DNA from: Prolixibacteraceae bacterium
Lineage (GTDB): Bacteria; Bacteroidota; Bacteroidia; Bacteroidales; Prolixibacteraceae
Length of the DNA stretch: 26,857 nt
NCBI GenBank assembly: GCA_017998095.1
Contig: JAGODU010000044.1
Coordinates: forward strand, 1-26,857
Direction of reading: 5' to 3'
Positions within the stretch are counted from its first letter, which is position 1, and each line of letters starts with the position of its first letter. Shown piece after piece: positions 1 to 8,428 of the stretch. The notes under the pieces are model-generated. The model was not told the DNA's origin and did not search any database. It saw nothing but the letters and a program-made list of their open reading frames with translations. The position numbers and the translations under genes were made by a program.

Positions 1-1097
1 GTACTAGTCCATTCTGCTACATTACCGGCCATATCATATAATCCATAAGCATTTGGATCAAAACTACCAACTTTCATTGTTTTAGTAGAGTAATCGCTAT
101 CCGAAACATAATTGCCTCTCTTCGGTTTAAAATTAGCTAAATAACATCCTTTCTGAGTACTTGTGTAATAACTACCCCATGGATACTTATTGTTTATTTT
201 TCCTCCCCTCGCTGCATATTCCCATTCAGCTTCAGTTGGTAATCTGTAAGGATGAATAGGGAGAAATTTATTATTGATTAAAAAATCTTCTCTGAATGCT
301 GATCTCCAGTTACAAAAAGCATTAGCTTGTTCCCAGCTAATCCCAACAACCGGATAATCTTTAAATGCCGGATGAAAAAAATATTTCATTGTCCACGGCT
401 CATTATAAGAATAAGTAAAATCACGAACCCATACTAATGTGTCAGGATAAACTGGAATCATTTTTTTTACAATAAAATCTGAACGATCTTTAATTCCTCC
501 ACCATAACTTTGTGTTTCGTAATTATAAATATTCGAGCTTTGTGCAGCTTGCTTTAAATCTAAATAATAATATTCATAATAAATCTTCCTGTAATCAATT
601 TCTTTATTATTTGCAAATCGCTCGTTTCCAGTGTAGTAAATATCAGCTAAAGCATCTGTTATTTCTTTTTTATTATCATTCCAAATTTCATAGGTCTTAC
701 CCCAATCAATTTGAGCAGGTTCTATAATTTGTTTATCTCTATCACTAGCCTTATAATCATCAATCCCTGCTTTAAATGTTAAAGATGCAGCAACTGAATC
801 CCGTACCCAGTTAACAAATTGTCTGTATTCATCATTTGTTATCTCAGTTTCATCTATCCAGAATGAGTTTACAGAAACATTTTTGGTAGTAGATAATTTA
901 TTCTCAACATCCTGATCTCCACCTCCCATTTGAAAATGGCCTTGCTTTATATAGACCATTCCATAAGGTACAGGTTCAAACCATACTCTATCTTTACCTC
1001 CTTTTAATTCATGGTATAGAGAATCAGTTTTACAACTTATTAGTAAAATGATTAAAAAAAATAATATGCTGAAATATTTCTTAAATATAGAAATCAC
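1..1097 (-). CDS. GldK-like lipoprotein, second copy (partial, C-terminus beyond the window edge)
   Basis: Outer-membrane lipoprotein of the GldK/PorK type with a formylglycine-generating-enzyme-like (SUMF1/FGE sulfatase) fold. My translation gives 365 residues up to the window edge. The start is GTG at 1095-1097: there is no in-frame ATG before the mature domain and a stop lies three codons upstream. It is followed by a hydrophobic signal and a lipobox ending in Cys22 (LLISC). The protein aligns along its whole visible length with the GldK encoded at 4866-6164. In the stretch matching GldK residues 183-257 I count about 60 identities in 75 positions, including SYGGGIKDRSDF and RDFTYSYNEPWT. 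It lies 113 bases beyond gldN with a palindromic terminator between, so it may be transcribed separately; only a weak -7-like TTCGTTTG is seen upstream. GldJ is another FGE-fold lipoprotein of the system, but this copy is far closer to GldK. Its exact role is unknown. Confidence 0.85.
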   Translation of the reverse strand, partial: MISIFKKYFSILFFLIILLISCKTDSLYHELKGGKDRVWFEPVPYGMVYIKQGHFQMGGGDQDVENKLSTTKNVSVNSFWIDETEITNDEYRQFVNWVRDSVAASLTFKAGIDDYKASDRDKQIIEPAQIDWGKTYEIWNDNKKEITDALADIYYTGNERFANNKEIDYRKIYYEYYYLDLKQAAQSSNIYNYETQSYGGGIKDRSDFIVKKMIPVYPDTLVWVRDFTYSYNEPWTMKYFFHPAFKDYPVVGISWEQANAFCNWRSAFREDFLINNKFLPIHPYRLPTEAEWEYAARGGKINNKYPWGSYYTSTQKGCYLANFKPKRGNYVSDSDYSTKTMKVGSFDPNAYGLYDMAGNVAEWTS

Positions 1098-1150
1098 TAA
1101 TAACTTTATTTTTGAAACAAACGAATTATTTCTAAAACTATTGCTTGACA

Positions 1151-1188
1151 ATTTAAAAGCCTTATGGTATACCATAAGGCTTTTAAAT
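1151..1188 (-). terminator. Perfect palindrome, probable terminator of the porPKLMN operon
   Basis: The two 19-base arms (1151-1169 and 1170-1188) are exact reverse complements with no spacer. In RNA this would be a long hairpin with stem AAAAGCCTTATGG and a short TATA loop. It begins 22 bases after the gldN stop and has A-rich and T-rich flanks, so it would work from either direction. It separates gldN from the following GldK-like gene. Its stem shares ACCATAAG/CTTATGGT with the hairpin at 22701-22732. Confidence 0.75.
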
Positions 1189-1210
1189 ATAATATGTTTT
1201 TAAAAAATGA

Positions 1211-2077
1211 TTAATTCTCCCATAAATCTTGTTCATAATCAAATATATCCTGTTTAATTCGATCAGATTCTATCTGAGCTTCTCGGCCAGTGACATAATC
1301 AGTTATTAGACGATCATTATAAACATTTGCTTCCTGAACAAAATAAGATTGAAAATGTCTGTAAACGAAAACGTCATCGTATGAATATAATGGTTTATCA
1401 CTTTCAATGCTATAATTTGGAACTGTCGCCAAATAGGGACGTGTATCCGGATAATACACCCAAAACATACGTTGCCTTCTCAATAATCCATTAAACATAT
1501 ATTCTCTCACAGGACATATCCCTATTACTTCACTTCTCAATCTTGAGTCTTTCTTATCAAAATACCATACTTCCTTTACCAGAATTTGTTTAATTTCTTC
1601 AGGCCTCCATCTTATTACAACAAGTGAATCTCTCGTAACTCCAGGTCTAATTTCTACCGGAATAATTTCTTCTCTCATTCCAATATCTCTAATTTCCTGA
1701 ACATTAGTAAAAATGTTATTTTGATCAAACTCAAAAGCGTTATTTTTTAATGGCACTTGAAATGCATTAAACTGGTTATTTGCAATACCGTCTAAAATAA
1801 CATTAATCAAACTCTTCCTTCCATGTAAAGTGTCAGTTGGATAATACAATGTTAGATTTGATTTTTCTCTAAGGTCAATTATCTCCCAAGTAACTTTTTG
1901 CCACATCACATCAGCTTCTCTAACAAAAGGATAATGTACATATTTACGATTAGTAAAATCATTTTCCTGTTGATATGTTTCATGAAAGGGGCCAAATTTA
2001 TCGGTAAACCTTACTTCCTGTGAAAAACTCAGGAGAGGAAACATAACTAATAATGAAATCTTTAATATCGCTTTCAT
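1211..2077 (-). CDS. gldN: T9SS ring protein GldN/PorN
   Basis: A 288-residue periplasmic/outer-membrane-associated component of the type IX secretion system. In the known system PorN/GldN binds the PorK/GldK lipoprotein to form large rings under the outer membrane. The N-terminus is a clear Sec signal peptide (MKAILKISLLVMFPLLSFSQ), so the mature protein begins near residue 20. The rest is soluble and rich in aromatic and charged residues (for example VMWQKVTWEIIDLREKSN and RMFWVYYPDTRPYLATVPNY), typical of this family. Its length is close to that of known GldN proteins. It is the last gene of the PKLMN series, 22 bases after gldM, and a palindromic terminator follows. The identification rests on sequence type and on perfect operon context. 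Confidence 0.93.
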   Translation of the reverse strand: MKAILKISLLVMFPLLSFSQEVRFTDKFGPFHETYQQENDFTNRKYVHYPFVREADVMWQKVTWEIIDLREKSNLTLYYPTDTLHGRKSLINVILDGIANNQFNAFQVPLKNNAFEFDQNNIFTNVQEIRDIGMREEIIPVEIRPGVTRDSLVVIRWRPEEIKQILVKEVWYFDKKDSRLRSEVIGICPVREYMFNGLLRRQRMFWVYYPDTRPYLATVPNYSIESDKPLYSYDDVFVYRHFQSYFVQEANVYNDRLITDYVTGREAQIESDRIKQDIFDYEQDLWEN

Positions 2078-2099
2078 ACCTTTAAGGTTTATGCATTTC

Positions 2100-3737
2100 T
2101 TATTGTACTGTCAAAATTATAGGTGATAATATCCTTACCGGATCATTTTTATCCCCTTCTATTTTAGCTTTTACATTCTCAAAAGAGACTTTGTCACCGG
2201 CACCTAATCCGTTTAAAAGCCTTTTTTGAGCATCTGTAAATTTATATGATGATGATGGTAATGTTGTTGTTAAACCTCCTGAAGTAGGTACTGACATGTC
2301 AAAACCTACAACTTCAAAAGCTAAATCGAAATCAAAATCTTCTAAAGTTGCAAAAACTCCTACTTGGGCCTGAAGCCTCTCCCTTTCAATTGTTCCTGTG
2401 CTTAACCTTGCAACTGTTGCTTTTGGGTCAGGTACTTTCTTTACTCTGAAAATCATTTCACCCATATTCTTGAGTTTCCCATCAATCTTAGCATTTACAA
2501 TTATTTTCGTTTTTTCTCCTTTGTAATCAAGCTCTCTTGGCTCAGCAATCCAACTCTCTCCTGATTTTGAAATACTTCCATTTGTAAAACTTACTTCTAA
2601 ATCACTACTAGGTATTCCTGGTACTGATATACTTACAGGATTTGGTAACCCCCTGTACATAACGTTCATCTTTGTAGGAGAAATAGTAACTGCTGGTACA
2701 GCAACCTGATATTCTCCTTCAAATTTTCTACTACCTTCTTCACCTTGAGGATTTTTATATCGAATCTCCCCAGAATAAGTATAAATACCGGGCTTCGAAG
2801 TGTTTATTGTATAAATTGCTTCATTCCCTTCAGTAGGTAGAGGAGATGAACTTCCCCCTATATATACTTTTAATTCCTGAGTAGTATCTTCAGCTGCAAT
2901 AAATATTCTAGCCCTATATTGTTGGCCTTGAAAAACATAACTGGCATCAGGTATTACTGTAGCCTTCAAACCGGTAAATTTAAAGGAAGAAGCATCTATT
3001 TCATTATATAAATGCCTTAAAACAGCTGATTCAGCATTACATACGTCAATTTGCAATTTTGAAAGCAAAGTAAGACTTGCTATAACCGGACTAGCTTCAA
3101 AATTCTTTTGTGGCCAGGTTCTATAATTTGTGTTTTTTGAATTTTCAATTTTCAAATTACCTCTTTCAGGATCGTCTACATCCAGAGTTTGATTTAAACT
3201 CTCCATTATCATAGGATTGCCTTCTAACAACTCAGAAATCCTTTGCTTGTAACTATTTACCTTTTCCTGTAATTCCTTGCCCCTCCCCTTTGTTAGCATA
3301 ATTTCAGGTGAAGCATTCAAATCTTCCTGACTCTTGATTATTATAGTATCCTTCTTTAACCCAACAATAAATGCATCCTCAACTCCAATCTCTTCATCAG
3401 GAGCTTTTACATAAGCACCAGCTTTATTAGCAAGTAATTCTTTAGTTTCTATGATATAGTTTATTAAATCGTCAGTTTCATTCTGAACTTCCCTCGCTAA
3501 ATCACGCCACTTTCCTACTTTCTCTTTATTCAATTCATAAGCCCTATCAAAATCTCCTACCAATGAAGCATTCTTACTATTAAAACTACTGTACGTCTTT
3601 AATAAGCTTGAATCAACAATTTTAAAAGCATTTAAGATTTCTTTTGACACATTTAATGCTAACATGGCTGTAAGCACTAAATACATCATATTAATCATTC
3701 TCTGCCTAGGAGTTTCCGGACAATTCTTAGTTCCCAT
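2100..3737 (-). CDS. gldM: T9SS motor/periplasmic shaft protein GldM/PorM
   Basis: A 545-residue inner-membrane protein with one transmembrane helix near residues 14-32 (MINMMYLVLTAMLALNVSK), preceded by the short cytoplasmic, proline- and arginine-containing leader typical of GldM. The long periplasmic part is expected to form a dimeric shaft of four domains that links the GldL motor to the GldK/GldN ring. The N-terminal periplasmic portion (about 40-220) looks helical. The remainder is beta-rich, with a Gly/Pro-containing segment (VMYRGLPNPVSISVPGIP, about residue 360) that matches the region joining the central domains. In the known system proton flow through GldL-GldM powers secretion and gliding. 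The gene lies 12 bases after gldL and 22 before gldN. The protein is slightly longer than the Flavobacterium homologue. Confidence 0.95.
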   Translation of the reverse strand: MGTKNCPETPRQRMINMMYLVLTAMLALNVSKEILNAFKIVDSSLLKTYSSFNSKNASLVGDFDRAYELNKEKVGKWRDLAREVQNETDDLINYIIETKELLANKAGAYVKAPDEEIGVEDAFIVGLKKDTIIIKSQEDLNASPEIMLTKGRGKELQEKVNSYKQRISELLEGNPMIMESLNQTLDVDDPERGNLKIENSKNTNYRTWPQKNFEASPVIASLTLLSKLQIDVCNAESAVLRHLYNEIDASSFKFTGLKATVIPDASYVFQGQQYRARIFIAAEDTTQELKVYIGGSSSPLPTEGNEAIYTINTSKPGIYTYSGEIRYKNPQGEEGSRKFEGEYQVAVPAVTISPTKMNVMYRGLPNPVSISVPGIPSSDLEVSFTNGSISKSGESWIAEPRELDYKGEKTKIIVNAKIDGKLKNMGEMIFRVKKVPDPKATVARLSTGTIERERLQAQVGVFATLEDFDFDLAFEVVGFDMSVPTSGGLTTTLPSSSYKFTDAQKRLLNGLGAGDKVSFENVKAKIEGDKNDPVRILSPIILTVQ

Positions 3738-3749
3738 ATCCTGCCCTGG

Positions 3750-4838
3750 TTACTTTTTACTATTTAATGCCCCAAGCATTTTACCATATATCTTATTCAA
3801 CGCCTGGATATTTTCATTAATTTCTTTAGTGTTTTCGTTGAATCTTCGTGTTTCTTCAACTGATGTATTAAGCAATTTCCCAATTTCACCTACACTATTA
3901 GAATATTGCTTTACCATCTCTTCAACCTTTCCAGCACCTTTTAAGTGCATCTCGTAAGCGGTATTCAGAGCAGATAGATTTTTATTTACCTTGTCAATAT
4001 TATCTACATAATGCGTAGAACTTTTTTCTATTCCTTTGAAACCTCCAGTCATAATGTCTGCTAATTTCTTATACGAATCAGCCATTTCACTTGTCGAAGC
4101 GTTCAAATTTTTAGCAAAGTCTCCGCTAGTTTTTTCAATTTCTGCAGAAAACTTAGTTCCTGAAGATTTCATGCTTTCAGAAGTCACTTTAACTGAAGCA
4201 GATAAATCCTTTACATTTAAACTTATTTCTTCAGAAGCTTTATCACTCGAAGCCTTTAGATTCAGGGCAGCAGTTTTATATGATTCAGAAATTTCTTTAA
4301 CACTTTTACCCATTTCTTCAGATACAGCCTTGTTCGATTCAACAACTTTACCGATAGACTGTGCAGCTTCATTCAGATTTTTTACGAAAGCATCAGTTGC
4401 TAGAGTAGCTCCTGAAATATCTTTTAATTCATTTGCCGTCTTGGATAATTTGTCAAAACTATCATATAGTCTTTTAAGTTGTCCTTCCGACAAATCCTTC
4501 ACTGAAATACCATCTCCCCCTCCGGATCCTCCTCCTCCTAATCTATAATATTTCTCATCAAGAATATTATAAACTTCAAGTTCTTTCGAAGTTTCATCTC
4601 CTGTCCTCATTTGCGGATAAACCTTTTTCCAATCAGGTAATTCCATCAGAGGTTCAAATGCTGAAACAAAAAAGATAATTGCTTCAATAGACATACCAAC
4701 TCCTAATAAAGTTCCTGCATAAGGAAGATGTTCAAGTTTAAACAGAGCACCAATCAACACCACAGAAGCTCCCCAACTATAAATATAGTTCTGTATCAGT
4801 CTCCACCTTTTTGAATGTAAGAAGTCCCCAAAATTCAT
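3750..4838 (-). CDS. gldL: T9SS motor protein GldL/PorL with long coiled-coil tail
   Basis: A 362-residue inner-membrane component of the T9SS motor. Two transmembrane helices are visible, near residues 18-33 and 40-60. The second contains Glu52 in GVGMSIEAIIFFVSAFEP, the kind of buried acidic residue implicated in proton use by GldL. The N-terminal 80 residues are strongly GldL-like (SKRWRLIQNYIYSWGASVV, LPDWKKVYPQM). A glycine-rich hinge (residues 101-110, GGGGSGGGDG) follows, and then about 240 residues of Ala/Ser/Lys/Glu-rich helix (about 115-355) that should form a cytoplasmic coiled coil. Flavobacterium GldL is much shorter; P. gingivalis PorL is closer in length. The gene lies 27 bases after gldK and 12 before gldM. 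Confidence 0.94.
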   Translation of the reverse strand: MNFGDFLHSKRWRLIQNYIYSWGASVVLIGALFKLEHLPYAGTLLGVGMSIEAIIFFVSAFEPLMELPDWKKVYPQMRTGDETSKELEVYNILDEKYYRLGGGGSGGGDGISVKDLSEGQLKRLYDSFDKLSKTANELKDISGATLATDAFVKNLNEAAQSIGKVVESNKAVSEEMGKSVKEISESYKTAALNLKASSDKASEEISLNVKDLSASVKVTSESMKSSGTKFSAEIEKTSGDFAKNLNASTSEMADSYKKLADIMTGGFKGIEKSSTHYVDNIDKVNKNLSALNTAYEMHLKGAGKVEEMVKQYSNSVGEIGKLLNTSVEETRRFNENTKEINENIQALNKIYGKMLGALNSKK

Positions 4839-4865
4839 ATTACTTAATTTAAATCATTATTTCTG

Positions 4866-6164
4866 TTAAAAATCATTCCCAAATGATGAGCGAACACATC
4901 TGAAACCAATAAAGCACTTGGCTGAATCTAAATATTCAAATGTACGCTTTGAAGTTTGAATATATAAACCCACATCTTTCCAGGATCCCCCACGTATAAC
5001 TTTTCTCTTAAGTGCTGGAGGATCGTTATACTGTGCATTGTATTTGAAATCCGGATTTAATTCATTAACAACTGCCAATGATAATTCATCGTAAGCATCA
5101 CTAGTCCACTCAGCAACGTTACCTGACATGTCATATAACCCAAAATCATTTGGAGGATAACTTGCAACTTTCATTGTTGCTAATCCACCATCTTCAATGT
5201 AATTACCCCTCATCGGCTTGTAGTTAGCCATAAATTCTCCTAACTGATTCCTTGAATAATAACCTCCCCATGGATACATTGAATTTTGTAATCCTCCCCT
5301 TGCAGCAAATTCCCATTCAAATTCAGTCGGAAGTCTGTAATCCTGAACTGTTGCTTCTCCTGTCCCGGAGAAAAAGTCATTTTGCATCTTTGTCCTCCAT
5401 TGGCAAAAGGCTGTTGCCTGCTCCCAGGAAACTCCTACTGTAGGATAATCGTCAAAACCGGGATGCCAGAAATATTTACTGGTCCAGGGTTCATTATATG
5501 AATATGTAAAGTCTCTGATCCAACATAAAGTATCAGGATATACATTCACTCTTTCCCTTACTATAAAATCAGAACGGTCTTTTATACCACCACCATAACT
5601 TTGAGTTTCGTAATTATAACTGTTTGATCGTTGAGCAGCTTTCTGAAAATCAATCCACGCATATTCAAAATATAATTTTCTTGCATCAATTTCCCTTTTC
5701 CTTGAAAACCTTTCATGTACAGGAATAAATAATGATTCAAGATTTGTTGTATCTAACCAATCAATTTTTGCATCATAATCATATCTTATGAATTGGTCAT
5801 TCTCATCAAATATTGCATAAGGAGATTGTGGGGAAGGATCTGCATTATATAACAACTGTAATGCCATTGAATCCCTGACCCAATTCACAAACTGACGATA
5901 CTCATTGTTGGTAATTTCTGTATCATCCATCCAAAATGCATCTATAGATATAGTTTTTGTAGGGTTTATAGTTCCTGTTGGATCTTGATCACTTGGACCA
6001 ATCCTTATGGACCCTCTTCTAACAAATGTCATTCCGAAAGGTACAGGTTCAAACCAACTACCCCTTTTCCCTGTCCCGATAAGTTCACCACTCTCTCCCG
6101 ACTGTGTGCAACTTGAGATCATCGCTATGATCAACAGTGAAATAATCAACTTGTATTTTTTCAT
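4866..6164 (-). CDS. gldK: T9SS ring lipoprotein GldK/PorK
   Basis: A 432-residue outer-membrane lipoprotein that forms the periplasmic ring of the T9SS with GldN/PorN. The signal peptide ends in a lipobox with Cys19 (AMISSC). The body is an FGE-sulfatase (SUMF1-like) fold, seen in WFEPVPFGMTFVRRGSIRIG (37-56), DDTEITNNEYRQFVNWVRDS (80-99), GVSWEQATAFCQWR (244-257), YRLPTEFEWEFAARGG (276-291), YDMSGNVAEWTS (344-355) and VIRGGSW (389-395). Members of this branch act structurally, not as formylglycine-forming enzymes. It is the second gene of the operon, 18 bases after porP and 27 before gldL. A close paralogue lies beyond gldN at 1-1097. Confidence 0.95.
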   Translation of the reverse strand: MKKYKLIISLLIIAMISSCTQSGESGELIGTGKRGSWFEPVPFGMTFVRRGSIRIGPSDQDPTGTINPTKTISIDAFWMDDTEITNNEYRQFVNWVRDSMALQLLYNADPSPQSPYAIFDENDQFIRYDYDAKIDWLDTTNLESLFIPVHERFSRKREIDARKLYFEYAWIDFQKAAQRSNSYNYETQSYGGGIKDRSDFIVRERVNVYPDTLCWIRDFTYSYNEPWTSKYFWHPGFDDYPTVGVSWEQATAFCQWRTKMQNDFFSGTGEATVQDYRLPTEFEWEFAARGGLQNSMYPWGGYYSRNQLGEFMANYKPMRGNYIEDGGLATMKVASYPPNDFGLYDMSGNVAEWTSDAYDELSLAVVNELNPDFKYNAQYNDPPALKRKVIRGGSWKDVGLYIQTSKRTFEYLDSAKCFIGFRCVRSSFGNDF

Positions 6165-6182
6165 ATCACTAAAATTCAGATC

Positions 6183-7148
6183 TTATAAGTACCTGACACT
6201 TTTATATTTTTTGTCACGTTTCGTATCAATATTAAATGAATAGGTTAATATTACTTCATGGGATGTTGCTGAATTAAATACCATATAACTAGTATTTATA
6301 TCCAATGCATAACCAATGTTCAACCCACTCATAAGCTCAACCCCTCCTAACAATGTCAATGAAGCTATATTCGACTGAGAAACCCTTAACCCAAAACCTG
6401 CACGGTACTTCTGTTTGTAAAATATAGTCCCATTAAGATCAAGTGAATACCCAGCCAAATCAGTCCGCAATACAAACGTCGGTTGCAAATCAAATAACGG
6501 ATCCGGCAACTCAATATTGTATGCTCCTGTTAAATAGTAATGAGGCACATAATAGCTTATTACTATTTCTTCTACATCTTCGGGATCAAATATAACACCT
6601 CTGTTTAATTTTGATGCAGAAAATCCTATATAATATTTAGGAGTTTCAAAATATGCCCCTAAATTTATCCCGAAAACCATTGCATGAAACTTGGAATCTG
6701 GCACTAAAGGATCCCCAGAACCTCCATTTTTATCGGGATATACCCATTCTTCTGAAGGATCTATAGTGTAATCGTTAAAACCACATCTTAATCCAAATCC
6801 AAGTCTTCCAGCTTTTAAAGTATGATGATATGAATAAGTCATGTCAACACTAATATCTTCCTGACTTCCCATCTTATCATTCATTACCATCATCCCAAAA
6901 CCACTTTTTAATCCAAACATTTCAAAAGGAGCTTCTACTCCAAACACTGATGTAACCGGCTTACCATCAAAACCTGCAAACATTATCCGGTTACAAAATA
7001 AAGCATTTATTGTCTTTTCTGAACCAACAAAACCAGGATTAGTAATCGTTCTTGCAAACATATAATTACTGAACAATGGCTCTTGCTGTGCTTCAGCTGC
7101 TAAATTTACCAAAATTAACAAAAGAAAAAAAGAAATTTTTTTTTTCAT
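6183..7148 (-). CDS. porP: T9SS outer-membrane protein PorP/SprF
   Basis: A 321-residue outer-membrane beta-barrel of the PorP/SprF family. It has a Sec signal peptide (residues 1-20, ending AAEA before QQEP), then the family hallmark start of the mature protein: QQEPLFSNYMFARTITNPGF, close to the common 'Q.p.fs.Y..n....NPA' pattern. Alternating amphipathic strands follow, and the protein ends in an aromatic-rich strand (EVILTYSFNID). PorP is needed for T9SS function in P. gingivalis; SprF-type relatives help export specific adhesins such as SprB. Lying first in a PKLMN operon favours the PorP role. The start is ATG at 7146-7148, about 38 bases downstream of a TATTTTTG -7 element, so this gene probably begins the transcript. 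Confidence 0.92.
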   Translation of the reverse strand: MKKKISFFLLLILVNLAAEAQQEPLFSNYMFARTITNPGFVGSEKTINALFCNRIMFAGFDGKPVTSVFGVEAPFEMFGLKSGFGMMVMNDKMGSQEDISVDMTYSYHHTLKAGRLGFGLRCGFNDYTIDPSEEWVYPDKNGGSGDPLVPDSKFHAMVFGINLGAYFETPKYYIGFSASKLNRGVIFDPEDVEEIVISYYVPHYYLTGAYNIELPDPLFDLQPTFVLRTDLAGYSLDLNGTIFYKQKYRAGFGLRVSQSNIASLTLLGGVELMSGLNIGYALDINTSYMVFNSATSHEVILTYSFNIDTKRDKKYKSVRYL

Positions 7149-7185
7149 ACAAGCTACTTTCTCATCAAAGCAGGTCGACGTAGAA

Positions 7186-7193
7186 CAAAAATA
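7186..7193 (-). promoter_or_regulatory. Candidate promoter -7 element for the porPKLMN operon
   Basis: On the minus strand this reads TATTTTTG, an exact match to the Bacteroidota -7 consensus TAnnTTTG. It sits in the 83-base gap between the ureohydrolase-like gene and porP, and predicts a leader of roughly 30 nucleotides. No TTG is found at the expected -33 distance (19-21 bases), so the assignment rests on the -7 element and position. Confidence 0.5.
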
Positions 7194-7231
7194 AGATATT
7201 CAATTTAATTTTAACTTAATCTTGACAATGA

Positions 7232-8419
7232 TTATCTTAATTTTTTGAAATTTATCCACCATTTTTCTGGAATTTCATTATTACTTGCCTTTAAGTAATC
7301 ACTTTCAGAACAGGAAACCACAATTTTGTTCCCATAATCTGTCCTTTCTTGAGGATTTTTTATTTCAATCCACCACCTGTTTGATTTGTTACTTTTATAA
7401 AAAACGATCGGAAATCCGATTTCGTCTATTTCTATAATATATTTTAAATATTCTTCAAGTGATACTTGCGGATAATCATGCTTTCTGTTAATATATCCTT
7501 CTAAATAATACCAAATTATCTGCGCTGACAACTTTTCTGTTTGCCTGTTTTTATTTTCAATATTATCCTCTGCTTCAAATAATCCAAATAGTCTCATCCT
7601 GTCACTTAATCCGGAATACCTCGCAAGCTGGCAAGCTTCTTCTCCATACAATCCATTCGGAGAATGATTTCTGCTGCCGGGAGAATCACTCATCCTTATT
7701 GCACCAATATCAAAACTTACTATGTCAGCATCTCTTAATATTGGTTCTGTTTCTTCAATGTTTTCCCTTATCTTTCCCAGCCTGTAATGATCAAAATATA
7801 ACTCATTTAATCTGTTTAACTGCTTTTGATCTACAAAATATGACTGATATCCCAAACAAGTAATATTATATAAAGATGCCTTTTCTTTTTCAATAATCAA
7901 ATCAAGATATGAATCACGCAATGGCTTTTCATCAAAACTTAAATCAATTCTGGAATCTATATTAACTAAATTTATATCATTCTCAAATTCCTTAAATGCC
8001 CTGAATGCTCCAACTGTAAGTGCCTGAGACAATCCAATAACAACAACATTTACCTTGCTCTTGAATAAAAGTGCACACGATTCCTGTAATGCAAATAATG
8101 TTTCAGTGAAATTTCTTCCTTTCTTCAAATTTCCCAGATCTGCTATTCTTAAATTTGAAGCTACCTTTTTAAGAGAATATAACTCCTCCCTGATATGCTG
8201 CACTGTAGAATTATTCTTTTTATTTATTTCTTCTCCTTCGCCTTCCACAAATATTAGACAGACTTCAAAACGTTCACCTGAAGTAATATTAGCACCTTCA
8301 TAGTTTATAATGATACTACTCCCAAACGACATCCTGTCTTCAAGATAAGATAGATCAATAAAATCCCCCCTCTTAACAGGATCAAAAAAATTTAATATTT
8401 CTTCTATACTGCCTGCCAC
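7232..8419 (-). CDS. Degenerate ureohydrolase-fold (arginase/formimidoylglutamase family) protein
   Basis: A 395-residue soluble protein. It resembles the arginase/agmatinase/formimidoylglutamase family, seen in the C-terminal motif region SFDIGAIRMSDSPGSRNHSP followed by NGLYGEEACQLARYSG, which parallels 'S.D.D..DP..APG...p.GL...e'. However, the metal-binding residues are largely missing. The GGDHS motif is replaced by VIGLSQA (residues 127-133) without a histidine, DAHxD by IDSRID (154-159) with the histidine lost, and the DxD of the third motif by DIG (237-239). Catalysis by a dimanganese centre therefore looks impossible. The last about 100 residues (YINRKHDYPQ onward, with WWIEIKNPQER) extend beyond the family core. 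It lies 9 bases after topA, so it is probably co-transcribed with it, and 83 bases before porP. The ligand and role are unknown. Confidence 0.8.
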   Translation of the reverse strand: MAGSIEEILNFFDPVKRGDFIDLSYLEDRMSFGSSIIINYEGANITSGERFEVCLIFVEGEGEEINKKNNSTVQHIREELYSLKKVASNLRIADLGNLKKGRNFTETLFALQESCALLFKSKVNVVVIGLSQALTVGAFRAFKEFENDINLVNIDSRIDLSFDEKPLRDSYLDLIIEKEKASLYNITCLGYQSYFVDQKQLNRLNELYFDHYRLGKIRENIEETEPILRDADIVSFDIGAIRMSDSPGSRNHSPNGLYGEEACQLARYSGLSDRMRLFGLFEAEDNIENKNRQTEKLSAQIIWYYLEGYINRKHDYPQVSLEEYLKYIIEIDEIGFPIVFYKSNKSNRWWIEIKNPQERTDYGNKIVVSCSESDYLKASNNEIPEKWWINFKKLR

Positions 8420-8428
8420 TCAATATTA

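Noticed and set aside
1..1097. Identification of the partial lipoprotein as GldJ
   Set aside because: Both are FGE-fold lipoproteins, but the visible part matches the neighbouring GldK so closely that duplication of gldK is simpler.
4036..4548. 170-codon open frame on the plus strand
   Set aside because: It lies wholly inside gldL, antisense to the low-complexity coiled-coil region, which naturally lacks stops on the other strand. The protein it would give has no recognisable features.
7232..8419. Active formimidoylglutamase or agmatinase
   Set aside because: The histidines and one aspartate of the dimetal site are missing, so an enzyme name would overstate what the sequence supports.
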